A stretch of 55,891 nucleotides of DNA from Salipaludibacillus keqinensis (lineage in GTDB: Bacteria; Bacillota; Bacilli; Bacillales; Salisediminibacteriaceae). The notes under the pieces were generated by a model. That model saw only the letters and a program-made list of their open reading frames with translations. It searched no databases and had not been told where the DNA came from. This document shows, piece by piece, positions 1-8,008 of this stretch (positions are counted from its first letter, which is position 1; each line of letters begins with the position of its first letter). Location: positions 1-55,891 of the forward strand of contig NZ_PDOD01000007.1 of assembly GCF_003226325.1 (NCBI RefSeq). Reading direction: 5' to 3'. The position numbers and the translations under genes are program-made.

Positions 1-5
1 TCATA

Positions 6-125
<120 letters not shown>

Positions 126-130
126 ATCAA

Positions 131-164
131 AAGAGGTATTCTCATTCGAGAGTACCTCTTTTTT
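131..164 (+). terminator. Intrinsic terminator of the rRNA operon
   Basis: The arm AAGAGGTA (131-138) pairs with TACCTCTT (153-160), with extra pairing inside, and a run of six T ends at 164. It lies 6 nt after the 5S rRNA and terminates that operon. Confidence 0.9.
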
Positions 165-170
165 GTGTCC

Positions 171-870
171 CATTCGGATATTGAGTCCAGGTGAAATCTC
201 TAATTTTCTTTTTATGGAGCAAACGCATATAATGCTTTTTAAAAACGCCCCAAAATTATTGGCAAATGGATGGTAGATAAGCCTGCACCTTTTGAAACTA
301 TAAATCTTCTCTTGTCCACTTGTAAAAATCTTTGACCAATTTAGTGAGTTCTGAACTTACATTTAATTATATTTCATCCCTAGTCTGATAGTATTCCTCT
401 TCCGACTATGCAAAACTATGATTCGATGCTGAGGGTAAAATAATTTTGTAGGGAGCCGTTACTAATGTAACAATTCTCATGCAAATGATTCAATTTTCTC
501 CAGTGAAACAATGTTAGTTTTCGGCAAAAGCAAAGTAAGTTGGGTCCTATACGTTAGAAATGCTTTCTCTCGCCTCGTAATCTAGTATGTAGCTCAAGTA
601 CCATGGTTTTGATTGCGGGAATTTTATCGTATTCCCAATGGCAGGTGGGGATAATAGGGTTTGCAAGTTGAGAAGTTGTCCTCTTTCTAATTAGTCGGGT
701 AAGAACTGATTTTGAAAGGGACAATATGGCTGGGGGCGTCATGACTCTCTTACCTAATTTAAGGATACTATCAAACCTCAAACGGTTCTTTTAAGAAATT
801 CCTATCTTACCCCTGGACTGGATAAGATAGGTAAAAGCTTTTATTTTTATACTTTATAAAAAGTGGTTTA
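171..870. other. Intergenic stretch with no supported gene
   Basis: About 700 bases between the rRNA terminator and the minus-strand membrane gene. I see no gene with a ribosome-binding site and family resemblance. A 75-codon open frame on the minus strand (554-781) has no clear ribosome-binding site and no recognised domain. A 9-bp inverted repeat at 801-809/823-831 followed by an AAAAGCTTTT palindrome lies near the 3' end of the minus-strand gene and might terminate it, but no good U-tract is visible on that strand. Confidence 0.5.
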
Positions 871-874
871 GACG

Positions 875-1471
875 TTATTGTTGAAGGTTCTTGTGCTTTA
901 ATAATAATACTAATGGTCCAATAGCCGGAATAAAGGCCAGCCAAGAGAAACGAAGATTCCATTCATTCTTTAAGACGTCATAAGAAAGCCAGATGAGAAC
1001 GAAAAGGTCGATCGTCATAACACTTACAAGGTGAGAGCTCATAAAAGCCTGCTGATATGCTGTGAGGCTTCCACCAGATCCGTTTACATATAAAGAAACG
1101 GCGATGATGAGGACAATACTAACTGAAATGGGATGGACCAATGATTTATGGAGTAATTTTGGTCCCCGTGGTTTATCATAAGTTTTGTTTTTTCGAAAAA
1201 TAAAATAAGTCAATAAGCTGAATGCACCGAGGACAAATGAGAATAGTACAAAAGGCCAAGCAGCCCAGCGATAGTGATCTTTTGGAATGAGCAGCATAGC
1301 AAAGATGATTGGATAGACCCCTAGCATGGAAAACACCGTGACTACGAGAGGATCAACTTCGTTAAATTGACCGGTAACTAGTTGTTGAAACAAGAGGTCT
1401 TCTTGGCTTCCGGCGCCAGGAGCAATAAAGAATGTATATAGAAGTAAAAGCATCAGAACAACAAGTTTCAT
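875..1471 (-). CDS. Polytopic membrane protein of unknown function (possibly DUF2834-like)
   Basis: I do not recognise this 198-residue protein with certainty. It has a hydrophobic N-terminus (MKLVVLMLLLLYTFFIAPGA), then about four further membrane segments near residues 40-60, 68-88, 108-126 and 140-158, and a last one near the C-terminus ending in a basic LLLKHKN tail. The spacing and the final D-x-FVLIW...FIPAIGPLVLLL block recall DUF2834-type integral membrane proteins, which is an inference. The ATG at 1471 is chosen because it follows an AAAGGGG ribosome-binding site; the frame could open 38 codons upstream but without such a site. It is the only minus-strand gene between the rRNA operon and csfB. 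Confidence 0.7.
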   Translation of the reverse strand: MKLVVLMLLLLYTFFIAPGAGSQEDLLFQQLVTGQFNEVDPLVVTVFSMLGVYPIIFAMLLIPKDHYRWAAWPFVLFSFVLGAFSLLTYFIFRKNKTYDKPRGPKLLHKSLVHPISVSIVLIIAVSLYVNGSGGSLTAYQQAFMSSHLVSVMTIDLFVLIWLSYDVLKNEWNLRFSWLAFIPAIGPLVLLLKHKNLQQ

Positions 1472-1570
1472 GAGTAACCCCTTTCTAATCTCGAAATGTG
1501 GTGGTATTTGCTGAGAACAAGGACGAAATGCTCTGCATATAGTAAAGCACCAGTTTTCATCGATTGCAAG

Positions 1571-1599
1571 GATTAAAGTATTCATCGTCGGGCTATACT
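1571..1599 (+). promoter_or_regulatory. Putative sigma-F promoter of csfB
   Basis: A -35-like GATTA (1571-1575) and a -10-like GGCTATACT (1591-1599) are separated by 15 nt. The -10 fits the sigma-F pattern GGnnAnAnT at every fixed position and the -35 matches GYWTA at four of five. csfB is known to be sigma-F dependent in B. subtilis, and the ATG lies about 25 nt downstream. Confidence 0.65.
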
Positions 1600-1623
1600 G
1601 TTAAGGGAGGTGCTGAAGATATT

Positions 1624-1851
1624 ATGAAACAACTATTAAATGAAAATATTATTCGATCAAAAGATTGCTTGATTTGTTCTGCTCCAAAAGATAAAGGAAT
1701 TCATTTGGCTGGAGCATTTATTTGTGACGAGTGTGAGAGAAATATAGTTCAGGCGGAAGTTGGAGAACGTCGTTACGCTATCTATATAGACCGTCTAAAA
1801 AAAGTAAGAAATGAACTATGTGAACGGATTGATGAGGAGGTTCCCCGTTGA
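1624..1851 (+). CDS. csfB: Anti-sigma factor Gin (CsfB)
   Basis: A 75-residue zinc-finger protein with two CxxC pairs (CLIC near residues 16-19 and CDEC near 34-37) separated by the GIHLAG block typical of Gin. In B. subtilis Gin binds sigma-G, and later sigma-E, to delay late-forespore transcription, acting in the forespore cytoplasm. The ATG at 1624 follows AAGGGAGGTG; the in-frame upstream extension overlaps the presumed promoter and is rejected. Size and start agree with the family. csfB next to an rRNA operon is the usual Bacillus arrangement. Downstream, xpaC and yaaN of B. subtilis are absent. Confidence 0.92.
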   Translation: MKQLLNENIIRSKDCLICSAPKDKGIHLAGAFICDECERNIVQAEVGERRYAIYIDRLKKVRNELCERIDEEVPR

Positions 1852-1863
1852 ACCTTCTTTTTT
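1836..1863 (+). terminator. Terminator overlapping the csfB stop codon
   Basis: GGAGGTTC (1836-1843) pairs with GAACCTTC (1850-1857) with one G-U pair and a 6-nt loop, followed by a long T-run. The stop codon TGA (1849-1851) lies within the hairpin. Confidence 0.75.
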
Positions 1864-2111
1864 TTATTGATAAGAGATTGATAGGAAGCTTATTTGGAAA
1901 CTCAGGAGTATATTTTGGATAGAAGAAGCACTCACTTGCTTGAAGAGGGTACCCGAATCCGTCCGCGGAAACGAAGCGTTGATTTTCCTCATAACAAGAT
2001 AAAGTAACAAGTCATCGACGCTTATTTTAGGGTACACTTATTAATAAGGAAAATCCCTCTATTTTTCGTTATAATGAGTGAAGTACTTAATGATATGAAA
2101 GTTGGATCACT

Positions 2112-3563
2112 ATGAATCAAAGTCGCACACCACTTTTTTCAAAGTTGACAGAACATCAGCAAACATCCCCATGGTCTTTTCACGTACCAGGGCATAAGAA
2201 CGGGAATGTTTTTTTCAGCAAAGCAAAACCTGTTTTTGAACAAATATTATCGATAGACCAAACGGAGATTGCAGGTTTAGATGACCTGCATGACGCGAAT
2301 GGAGTGATCCATGAAGCCCAGCAACTCACTGCTGAACTTTATCAAACAAAGTCTACTCACTTCTTAGTTGGAGGATCTACTGTTGGAAATTTAGCTATGT
2401 TGATGACCGTAGCAGACCGGGGAGATGTTGTCCTCGTTCAAAGGAATTCACATCAATCTATTTTTCATGGATTGGAGTTAGCCGGGTTACGGCCAGTATT
2501 TCTTAAACCGGAAAAGGACGAAGAAACGGGCTTAGCTTTAGGTGTTCCATTGAGTACTCTAAAGTTGGGACTCCATCAATTTCCAGAGGCAAAAGCTGTC
2601 TTTTTAACAAATCCGACTTATGAAGGCTATGGTCAGCTGTTAAATCAACATGTGAGGGTCGCACATGCATCAGGTATGGTCGTATGTGTTGATGAGGCTC
2701 ATGGTGCTCATTTCATACATGAGGAAGCGTCGTGGCCACAAAGTGCTTTGATGGCTGGAGCTGATTTGGTCGTCCAGTCCGCTCATAAGACTCTACCTGC
2801 CATGACAATGGCTTCGTTTATACATATTAATACTCACCAGGTGAATGAAGAGAAACTTAAGACTTTCTTGCGAATGCTCCAGTCGAGCAGTCCTTCTTAC
2901 CCATTAATGGCGTCTTTAGATGTAGCAAGAGCTTATCTTGCTTCTTTCATGGAACAGGATTGGACACGCTTGACGGAAGATATCTCAGCGTTAAAAGGTC
3001 AATTGAAAAAAGGCCCGGGTTGGAGACAAGCGAATCAAAAAATAGGGAATTATGTTCAAGACCCTTTAAAATGGGTATTCGTTACAGAGCATAAACAGGC
3101 TGCCTATAAGTGGAAACAACGTCTTGAACAACGGTTTGCTTTTCCTGAGCTTGCGTCGCCTCAGCACTTGTTATTAACTCTTCCTTTCACTAAAATTGGG
3201 ATAGATAAAGAACCTATTATTGCTATGCTTAGCGAAATTCTTACTTTAAATGAACAAGAAGTCGGTCAGGGATTTAGGGAAGGCGTTGAATTAGCATCCC
3301 CTGTTTCAGAATTGGCGCTATCCATGTCAGATAGTCACGAGTTGGAAACAAAGGTTATTCCTTGGAAACAAAGTGAAGGAGAGATTGCAGCAGAAACGAT
3401 TACTCCATATCCACCAGGTATTCCTCTGATAGTAAAAGGGGAAAGAATTAGAGAAGATCAATTAATTAAGCTAACTCAATTAATTGAAACAGAAGCCTCT
3501 TTTCAAACGGGGAGAGGTTGGATTGAGCAGGGAATGACGATATTTAGAGATAGAGGAGAATGA
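2112..3563 (+). CDS. yaaO: Orn/Lys/Arg decarboxylase family PLP enzyme YaaO
   Basis: A 483-residue fold-type I pyridoxal-phosphate enzyme of the basic amino-acid decarboxylase superfamily. The N-terminal FHVPGHKNG motif (residues 23-31), the cofactor-contacting DEAHGAH (194-200) and the Schiff-base lysine in SAHKTLPAM (K226) are all present, followed by the family's smaller C-terminal domain. It is expected to decarboxylate arginine, lysine or ornithine in polyamine metabolism; the substrate cannot be told from sequence. It stands where B. subtilis has yaaO, three bases before tmk, so the two are probably co-transcribed. A TATAAT at 2070-2075 could be its -10, but no good -35 is visible, and the ribosome-binding site is weak. 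Confidence 0.9.
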   Translation: MNQSRTPLFSKLTEHQQTSPWSFHVPGHKNGNVFFSKAKPVFEQILSIDQTEIAGLDDLHDANGVIHEAQQLTAELYQTKSTHFLVGGSTVGNLAMLMTVADRGDVVLVQRNSHQSIFHGLELAGLRPVFLKPEKDEETGLALGVPLSTLKLGLHQFPEAKAVFLTNPTYEGYGQLLNQHVRVAHASGMVVCVDEAHGAHFIHEEASWPQSALMAGADLVVQSAHKTLPAMTMASFIHINTHQVNEEKLKTFLRMLQSSSPSYPLMASLDVARAYLASFMEQDWTRLTEDISALKGQLKKGPGWRQANQKIGNYVQDPLKWVFVTEHKQAAYKWKQRLEQRFAFPELASPQHLLLTLPFTKIGIDKEPIIAMLSEILTLNEQEVGQGFREGVELASPVSELALSMSDSHELETKVIPWKQSEGEIAAETITPYPPGIPLIVKGERIREDQLIKLTQLIETEASFQTGRGWIEQGMTIFRDRGE

Positions 3564-3566
3564 CAT

Positions 3567-4205
3567 GTGAGTGGTTTATTTATAACATTTGAAGGTGGGG
3601 AAGGAGCCGGCAAAACAACGGTACTTCATCGTGTTAAAGAACAGTTAGAACAAGAAGGGCTATCTGTGATAGCCACGAGAGAGCCTGGTGGCAGTGTGAT
3701 CGCCGAAAAAGTGAGAGAGATTATTCTAGATCCTGCTCACACAGAAATGGACATACGGACAGAGGCACTGCTTTATGCAGCTGCGAGAAGGCAGCATTTA
3801 ATAGAGACAGTTATCCCTCAACTAAACCAAGGAGGGATCGTCTTGTGTGACCGATTTATTGACAGTAGTCTCGTCTATCAAGGGGTAGCTCGTGGCATTG
3901 GGGTAGATGAAGTCCTGCAATTGAATTTGTTTGCCACTGAAGGAATGATGCCTAGCTTGACACTTTACTTTGACATTGCGCCGGAAAAAGGGCTTTCAAG
4001 GATTGCTGAGCACAAAGGACGTGAGTTTAACCGGCTAGACCAGGAGTCTCTTTCGTTTCATCATCAAGTTAGGAAGGCGTACCACGATCTTCAGCAAAAA
4101 GAACCTGAGCGGATTCATACGATCAATGCGTCTGAAAGGTTAGAGCAAGTAATAGAGAATACGTTGCAGGAAATTAGAGTCGTCATGAAGAAAAAAACAA
4201 CGTAA
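3567..4205 (+). CDS. tmk: Thymidylate kinase
   Basis: This 212-residue enzyme phosphorylates dTMP to dTDP with ATP, the step feeding dTTP synthesis. Visible motifs are the P-loop FEGGEGAGKTT (residues 8-18), the TREPGG substrate loop and the DRFIDSSLVYQG block, all diagnostic of bacterial Tmk. The start is GTG at 3567, preceded by GAGGAG within the end of yaaO. It heads the conserved tmk-darA-holB-ricT-yabA group linked to replication and is of normal length. Confidence 0.97.
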   Translation: MSGLFITFEGGEGAGKTTVLHRVKEQLEQEGLSVIATREPGGSVIAEKVREIILDPAHTEMDIRTEALLYAAARRQHLIETVIPQLNQGGIVLCDRFIDSSLVYQGVARGIGVDEVLQLNLFATEGMMPSLTLYFDIAPEKGLSRIAEHKGREFNRLDQESLSFHHQVRKAYHDLQQKEPERIHTINASERLEQVIENTLQEIRVVMKKKTT

Positions 4206-4297
4206 GAACATTTTATTCTTGTTATAATACAATATATAAACGTATTTGAGCATAGTTTATTTTCGTATAAAAAGGTTCCACACGAGGAGGCCAGTAA

Positions 4298-4630
<333 letters not shown>

Positions 4631-4699
4631 TAAAAATCTTTGTTAAAGGCTTCGGTGGATAAACGTATTTATTTTACTGATAGCTGAGGAGTATCGCCG

Positions 4700-5689
4700 A
4701 TGAGAACATGGGAACAATTAGCGCAGACACAACCAACAATTACGAAAATGCTGACGAACAGTCTTACGAAAGACCGTCTCGCTCATGCATATGTCTTTGA
4801 AGGCGGACGGGGTACTGGAAAAAAAGAAGCAGCTTTGCTTTTAGCCCAATCCTTTTTCTGTGATTATAAACAGGGTGTTGAACCTTGTCATAGCTGTAGT
4901 GAATGTAAACGAATTGATTCGGGTAATCATCCCGATGTCCATATGATAGAAACAGACGGAGCATCAATCAAAGTCGATCAAATTCGCCTGTTAAAAAAAG
5001 AGTTCAGTCTACGCGGTGTGGAATCAAAAAAGAAAGTATACATCGTAGAAGAATCGGAGAAAATGACCGATGCGGCAGCGAACAGTCTTTTGAAGTTTTT
5101 AGAAGAGCCTGAAGGGGAGGCTCTTGCAGTGCTAGTAACTACGCAAGTTCAACGGCTATTAAAAACGATCATTTCACGCTCACAAACGTTGTCATTCTCC
5201 CCACTGCCGGCAGATCTTCTAATTAAAAAAATAGTTGAACAAGGAATACAGGAGAAGGATGCCCGTGTCGTATCAAGAATGACCTCTGATTTGGAAGAAG
5301 CTCTCCAACTTTGCCAGGATGATTGGATTGCACAAGCGAGAAACAAAGTGATACAATTAATAGACGATCTATCTTTGCGTCCAAGATACGCGTTCATTAC
5401 GCTGCAGGAAGAGTGGGTACCTTTTTTCAAGGAGAAAAAAGAAGTCCAGACAGGGATTGATTTACTGATGCTGTGGTATAGAGATGTGATTCGGATGCAG
5501 GTTGAACAAACGGATCAAATTGTTTATATAGATCAAGAGGACAAGCTTCAAGATCAAGCTTTGAAGCTGTCGCAAGGAAAGCTGGGGAATAACCTCCAGG
5601 CGGTGATGGATGCGAAGCGTCGATTGGATGCAAATACCGCTCCCCAGCTATTAATGGAGCAACTGCTCCTCAGGTTACAGGAGGGATAA
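4700..5689 (+). CDS. holB: DNA polymerase III delta-prime subunit
   Basis: This 329-residue clamp-loader subunit helps load the beta clamp onto DNA. It has an AAA+ P-loop-like FEGGRGTGKK (residues 33-42, second Lys replacing Thr/Ser, as expected for the non-hydrolysing delta-prime), and a zinc-binding set of four cysteines (C54, C63, C66, C69). The arginine-finger segment reads SRS (159-161) instead of the common SRC. The N-terminal HAYVFEG and LLKFLEEPEG motifs confirm the family. It ends 1 nt before ricT, so translation is probably coupled. Confidence 0.95.
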   Translation: MRTWEQLAQTQPTITKMLTNSLTKDRLAHAYVFEGGRGTGKKEAALLLAQSFFCDYKQGVEPCHSCSECKRIDSGNHPDVHMIETDGASIKVDQIRLLKKEFSLRGVESKKKVYIVEESEKMTDAAANSLLKFLEEPEGEALAVLVTTQVQRLLKTIISRSQTLSFSPLPADLLIKKIVEQGIQEKDARVVSRMTSDLEEALQLCQDDWIAQARNKVIQLIDDLSLRPRYAFITLQEEWVPFFKEKKEVQTGIDLLMLWYRDVIRMQVEQTDQIVYIDQEDKLQDQALKLSQGKLGNNLQAVMDAKRRLDANTAPQLLMEQLLLRLQEG

Positions 5690-5690
5690 C

Positions 5691-6518
5691 GTGCATCAAG
5701 TTGTAGGTGTTCGATTTAAAAAAGCCGGAAAAATATATTATTTTTCTCCGGATAAATTTGATATAAAGCTCGATGATTATGTCATTGTGGAAACAGCCCG
5801 CGGGGTGGAGTTCGGCAAGGTGGTCATCGGAGCTAAAGAAGTGGACGAGAATGACGTGGTATTACCGCTGAAAAATGTTCTCCGCTTGGCCACTGAAAAA
5901 GACAAGATGATCGTTGAAGAGAATAAGAAAGAGTCTCAGAAAGCGTTCGATGTTTGTCTTGCTAAAATCTCTGAGCACAATTTAGAGATGAAATTGGTTG
6001 ACGTTGAGTACACGTTTGACCGAAATAAAGTGCTGTTTTATTTTACTGCGGATGGTCGTATTGATTTCCGTGAGTTGGTGAAAGATTTAGCTTCGGTATT
6101 TCGCACAAGAATTGAATTAAGACAAATCGGTGTGCGTGATGAAGCAAAAATGCTTGGTGGTATCGGTCCATGCGGTCGGATGCTTTGCTGCTCCACGTTC
6201 CTAGGGGATTTCGAGCCTGTGTCGATTAAAATGGCTAAGGACCAAAACTTATCTCTTAATCCAACAAAAATTTCTGGTTTGTGCGGCCGTTTAATGTGCT
6301 GTCTTAAATATGAAAATGATATGTATGAGTCAGCAAAAAAAGAATTGCCAGACGTAAACCAAAAAATTGAGACAAGTTATGGAAGAGGGAAAGTCGTCGG
6401 TTTAAATATGCTCGAGCGACTCGTTCAAATTGAGGTTTTTGAATCTTCACAGGTGATTGAGTTTACTCTTGATGAACTCCTCGAACAAGGGGCGATCGCC
6501 ACGGAAACCACGAAATAA
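5691..6518 (+). CDS. ricT: PSP1-domain protein RicT (YaaT)
   Basis: A 275-residue PSP1-family protein. In B. subtilis it forms the Fe-S-bearing RicA/RicF/RicT complex, which promotes RNase Y-dependent mRNA maturation and influences phosphorelay, competence and biofilm timing. The N-terminal VVGVRFKKAGK and the two cysteine clusters GPCGRMLCC (C161, C166, C167) and GLCGRLMCC (C198, C203, C204), expected cluster ligands, are intact. The start is GTG at 5691 after AGGAGGGATAAC. It lies between holB and yabA as in other Bacillaceae. Confidence 0.95.
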   Translation: MHQVVGVRFKKAGKIYYFSPDKFDIKLDDYVIVETARGVEFGKVVIGAKEVDENDVVLPLKNVLRLATEKDKMIVEENKKESQKAFDVCLAKISEHNLEMKLVDVEYTFDRNKVLFYFTADGRIDFRELVKDLASVFRTRIELRQIGVRDEAKMLGGIGPCGRMLCCSTFLGDFEPVSIKMAKDQNLSLNPTKISGLCGRLMCCLKYENDMYESAKKELPDVNQKIETSYGRGKVVGLNMLERLVQIEVFESSQVIEFTLDELLEQGAIATETTK

Positions 6519-6533
6519 TGAGGTGTGGGAATC

Positions 6534-6899
6534 GTGAATAAAAATGAAATTTTTACCCGCGTGAGTCAAATGGAAGAGCGAATCGGTGGCCTTCATCACG
6601 AACTAGGTGAGCTGAAGGATCAGTTAGCTTTGCTGCTAGAAGAGAACACTCATTTGCAAATGGAAAATAACCATTTACGCGACAGGATGACAAGAGAAGC
6701 AGAACAACAAACGAATCAAGACGATTCCTCCTCAAATGGAGAAGAAGTACAAGATCGAATTCAGGCTGGTTTTGGAGAAGGGTATGATAACCTTGCTCGA
6801 CTTTACGAAGAAGGATTTCATATTTGTAATTTACATTATGGCAGCATTCGTAAAGAAGGGGATTGTCTGTTTTGCCTTTCGTTTTTAAACAAAAAATGA
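6534..6899 (+). CDS. yabA: Replication initiation control protein YabA
   Basis: YabA restrains chromosome replication initiation by binding DnaA and the DnaN clamp. The 121-residue product shows an N-terminal leucine-rich coiled coil (about residues 5-55), an acidic linker and a C-terminal zinc-binding domain with the conserved [18 protein letters not shown] and GDCLFC motifs. GTG at 6534 is chosen because AGGTG at 6521-6525 is correctly spaced and the protein then begins MNKNEIF like its homologues; an in-frame GTG at 6525 overlaps the ribosome-binding site. A terminator follows, closing the tmk-yabA group. Confidence 0.95.
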   Translation: MNKNEIFTRVSQMEERIGGLHHELGELKDQLALLLEENTHLQMENNHLRDRMTREAEQQTNQDDSSSNGEEVQDRIQAGFGEGYDNLARLYEEGFHICNLHYGSIRKEGDCLFCLSFLNKK

Positions 6900-6910
6900 G
6901 AACCGGCGAA

Positions 6911-6939
6911 GTCTTTCCGCTCTGCGGAAAGGCTTTTTT
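6911..6939 (+). terminator. Intrinsic terminator after yabA
   Basis: GTCTTTCCGC (6911-6920) pairs with GCGGAAAGGC (6924-6933) around a 3-nt loop, followed by TTTTTT. Confidence 0.9.
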
Positions 6940-7101
6940 ACAAAATAAAAAAGGATAGATTTGAATCGTGATTAAAGGACTAACCTTGAAAGATCTTCTA
7001 AAGCCCGGCTTTTTTAATTAGGCTCCCCCTAATGAAAATTTCGTGAGCTAGAGTTGATCTCCACCTTAATAACAAAGAATACACATCAAAGGAGAACATC
7101 T

Positions 7102-7839
7102 ATGACCAGTCAAATAAAAGAAGAGCGATTGGACTATATGCCGGGAGGAAAAAGGACGATTTTTCAACGTAATGATGTATTCTCCTATTCAATGGATGCG
7201 GTTCTCCTTGCGAAATTTGTCCGTCTCCCGTCAGAGAAAGGAAAAATTATTGATCTTTGTGCAGGAAATGGTGCGGTGTCGCTCATGATGACATTGCGAA
7301 CAAAAGCGAAGATCGAAGCGGTAGAAATCCAGCCCTTACTAAGCAACCTTGCAGTAAAAACGATGGTTGAGAATCAAATAGATGATCAGGTGCGTGTGAT
7401 AGAGGCAAATTTATTAGAGCTTGACGGGAAAGTACAATGGGAAAGTTATGACGTGGTGACGTGCAACCCTCCTTATTTTCCTGTGACAGCTGAAAAAGGG
7501 AAGAATATCAATACCCATGTCTCGCTAGCTCGCCACGAAATAGCGTGTACATTAGAAGATGTCATCCGAGTGGCCTCTAGATTAGTCAAACAAAAAGGCA
7601 AGCTAGCCATGGTTCATCGTCCAGAGCGAGTCGTTGAGATTTTCGCAGCGATGAAAGCATTTCGTTTAGAACCTAAGCGAATTCAGTATGTTCATCCGAA
7701 AAAGGATAAAGAGGCCAATATGGTCCTGATAGAGGCTGTTCGAGAAGGAAATCCAGGTTTGAAAACATTGCCTCCTTGGGTCGTTTATGATGATGATCAG
7801 TCTTATATAAAGGAGTTTAAGAAACACTATGAGAGTTAG
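7102..7839 (+). CDS. yabB: tRNA1(Val) A37 N6-methyltransferase-like protein (YabB)
   Basis: A 245-residue SAM-dependent methyltransferase. The N-terminal RTIFQRNDVFSYSMDAVLLA, the SAM-binding IIDLCAGNGAVS and the catalytic CNPPYFPV (NPPY typical of N6-adenine methylation, about residue 121) place it in the TrmN6/YfiC family, which modifies A37 of tRNA1(Val) in Escherichia coli. The Bacillus target is inferred. ATG 7102 is preferred because AAGGAGA precedes it with good spacing; the frame opens 16 codons earlier without one. In B. subtilis the GIY-YIG gene yazA follows; it is absent here. Confidence 0.88.
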   Translation: MTSQIKEERLDYMPGGKRTIFQRNDVFSYSMDAVLLAKFVRLPSEKGKIIDLCAGNGAVSLMMTLRTKAKIEAVEIQPLLSNLAVKTMVENQIDDQVRVIEANLLELDGKVQWESYDVVTCNPPYFPVTAEKGKNINTHVSLARHEIACTLEDVIRVASRLVKQKGKLAMVHRPERVVEIFAAMKAFRLEPKRIQYVHPKKDKEANMVLIEAVREGNPGLKTLPPWVVYDDDQSYIKEFKKHYES

Positions 7840-8008
7840 TTCATCCATTTTTCCCGTAAATACCTCAATAAAGAGGGGTTACCTAGTACACAGGATGTAC
7901 AACTGACGTCAAGTATAGGCTGGAAATTCATAAAGACAGAATTGGAAATAAAGTGAATGCTTTTTGATCAAAAACAAATGTGAGGGACATAATGGAGGGG
8001 AAAGAGTC

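Noticed and set aside
554-781. 75-codon minus-strand frame in the first intergenic stretch
   Set aside because: No ribosome-binding site, no recognised motif and no supporting context; kept only as part of the gene-poor region.
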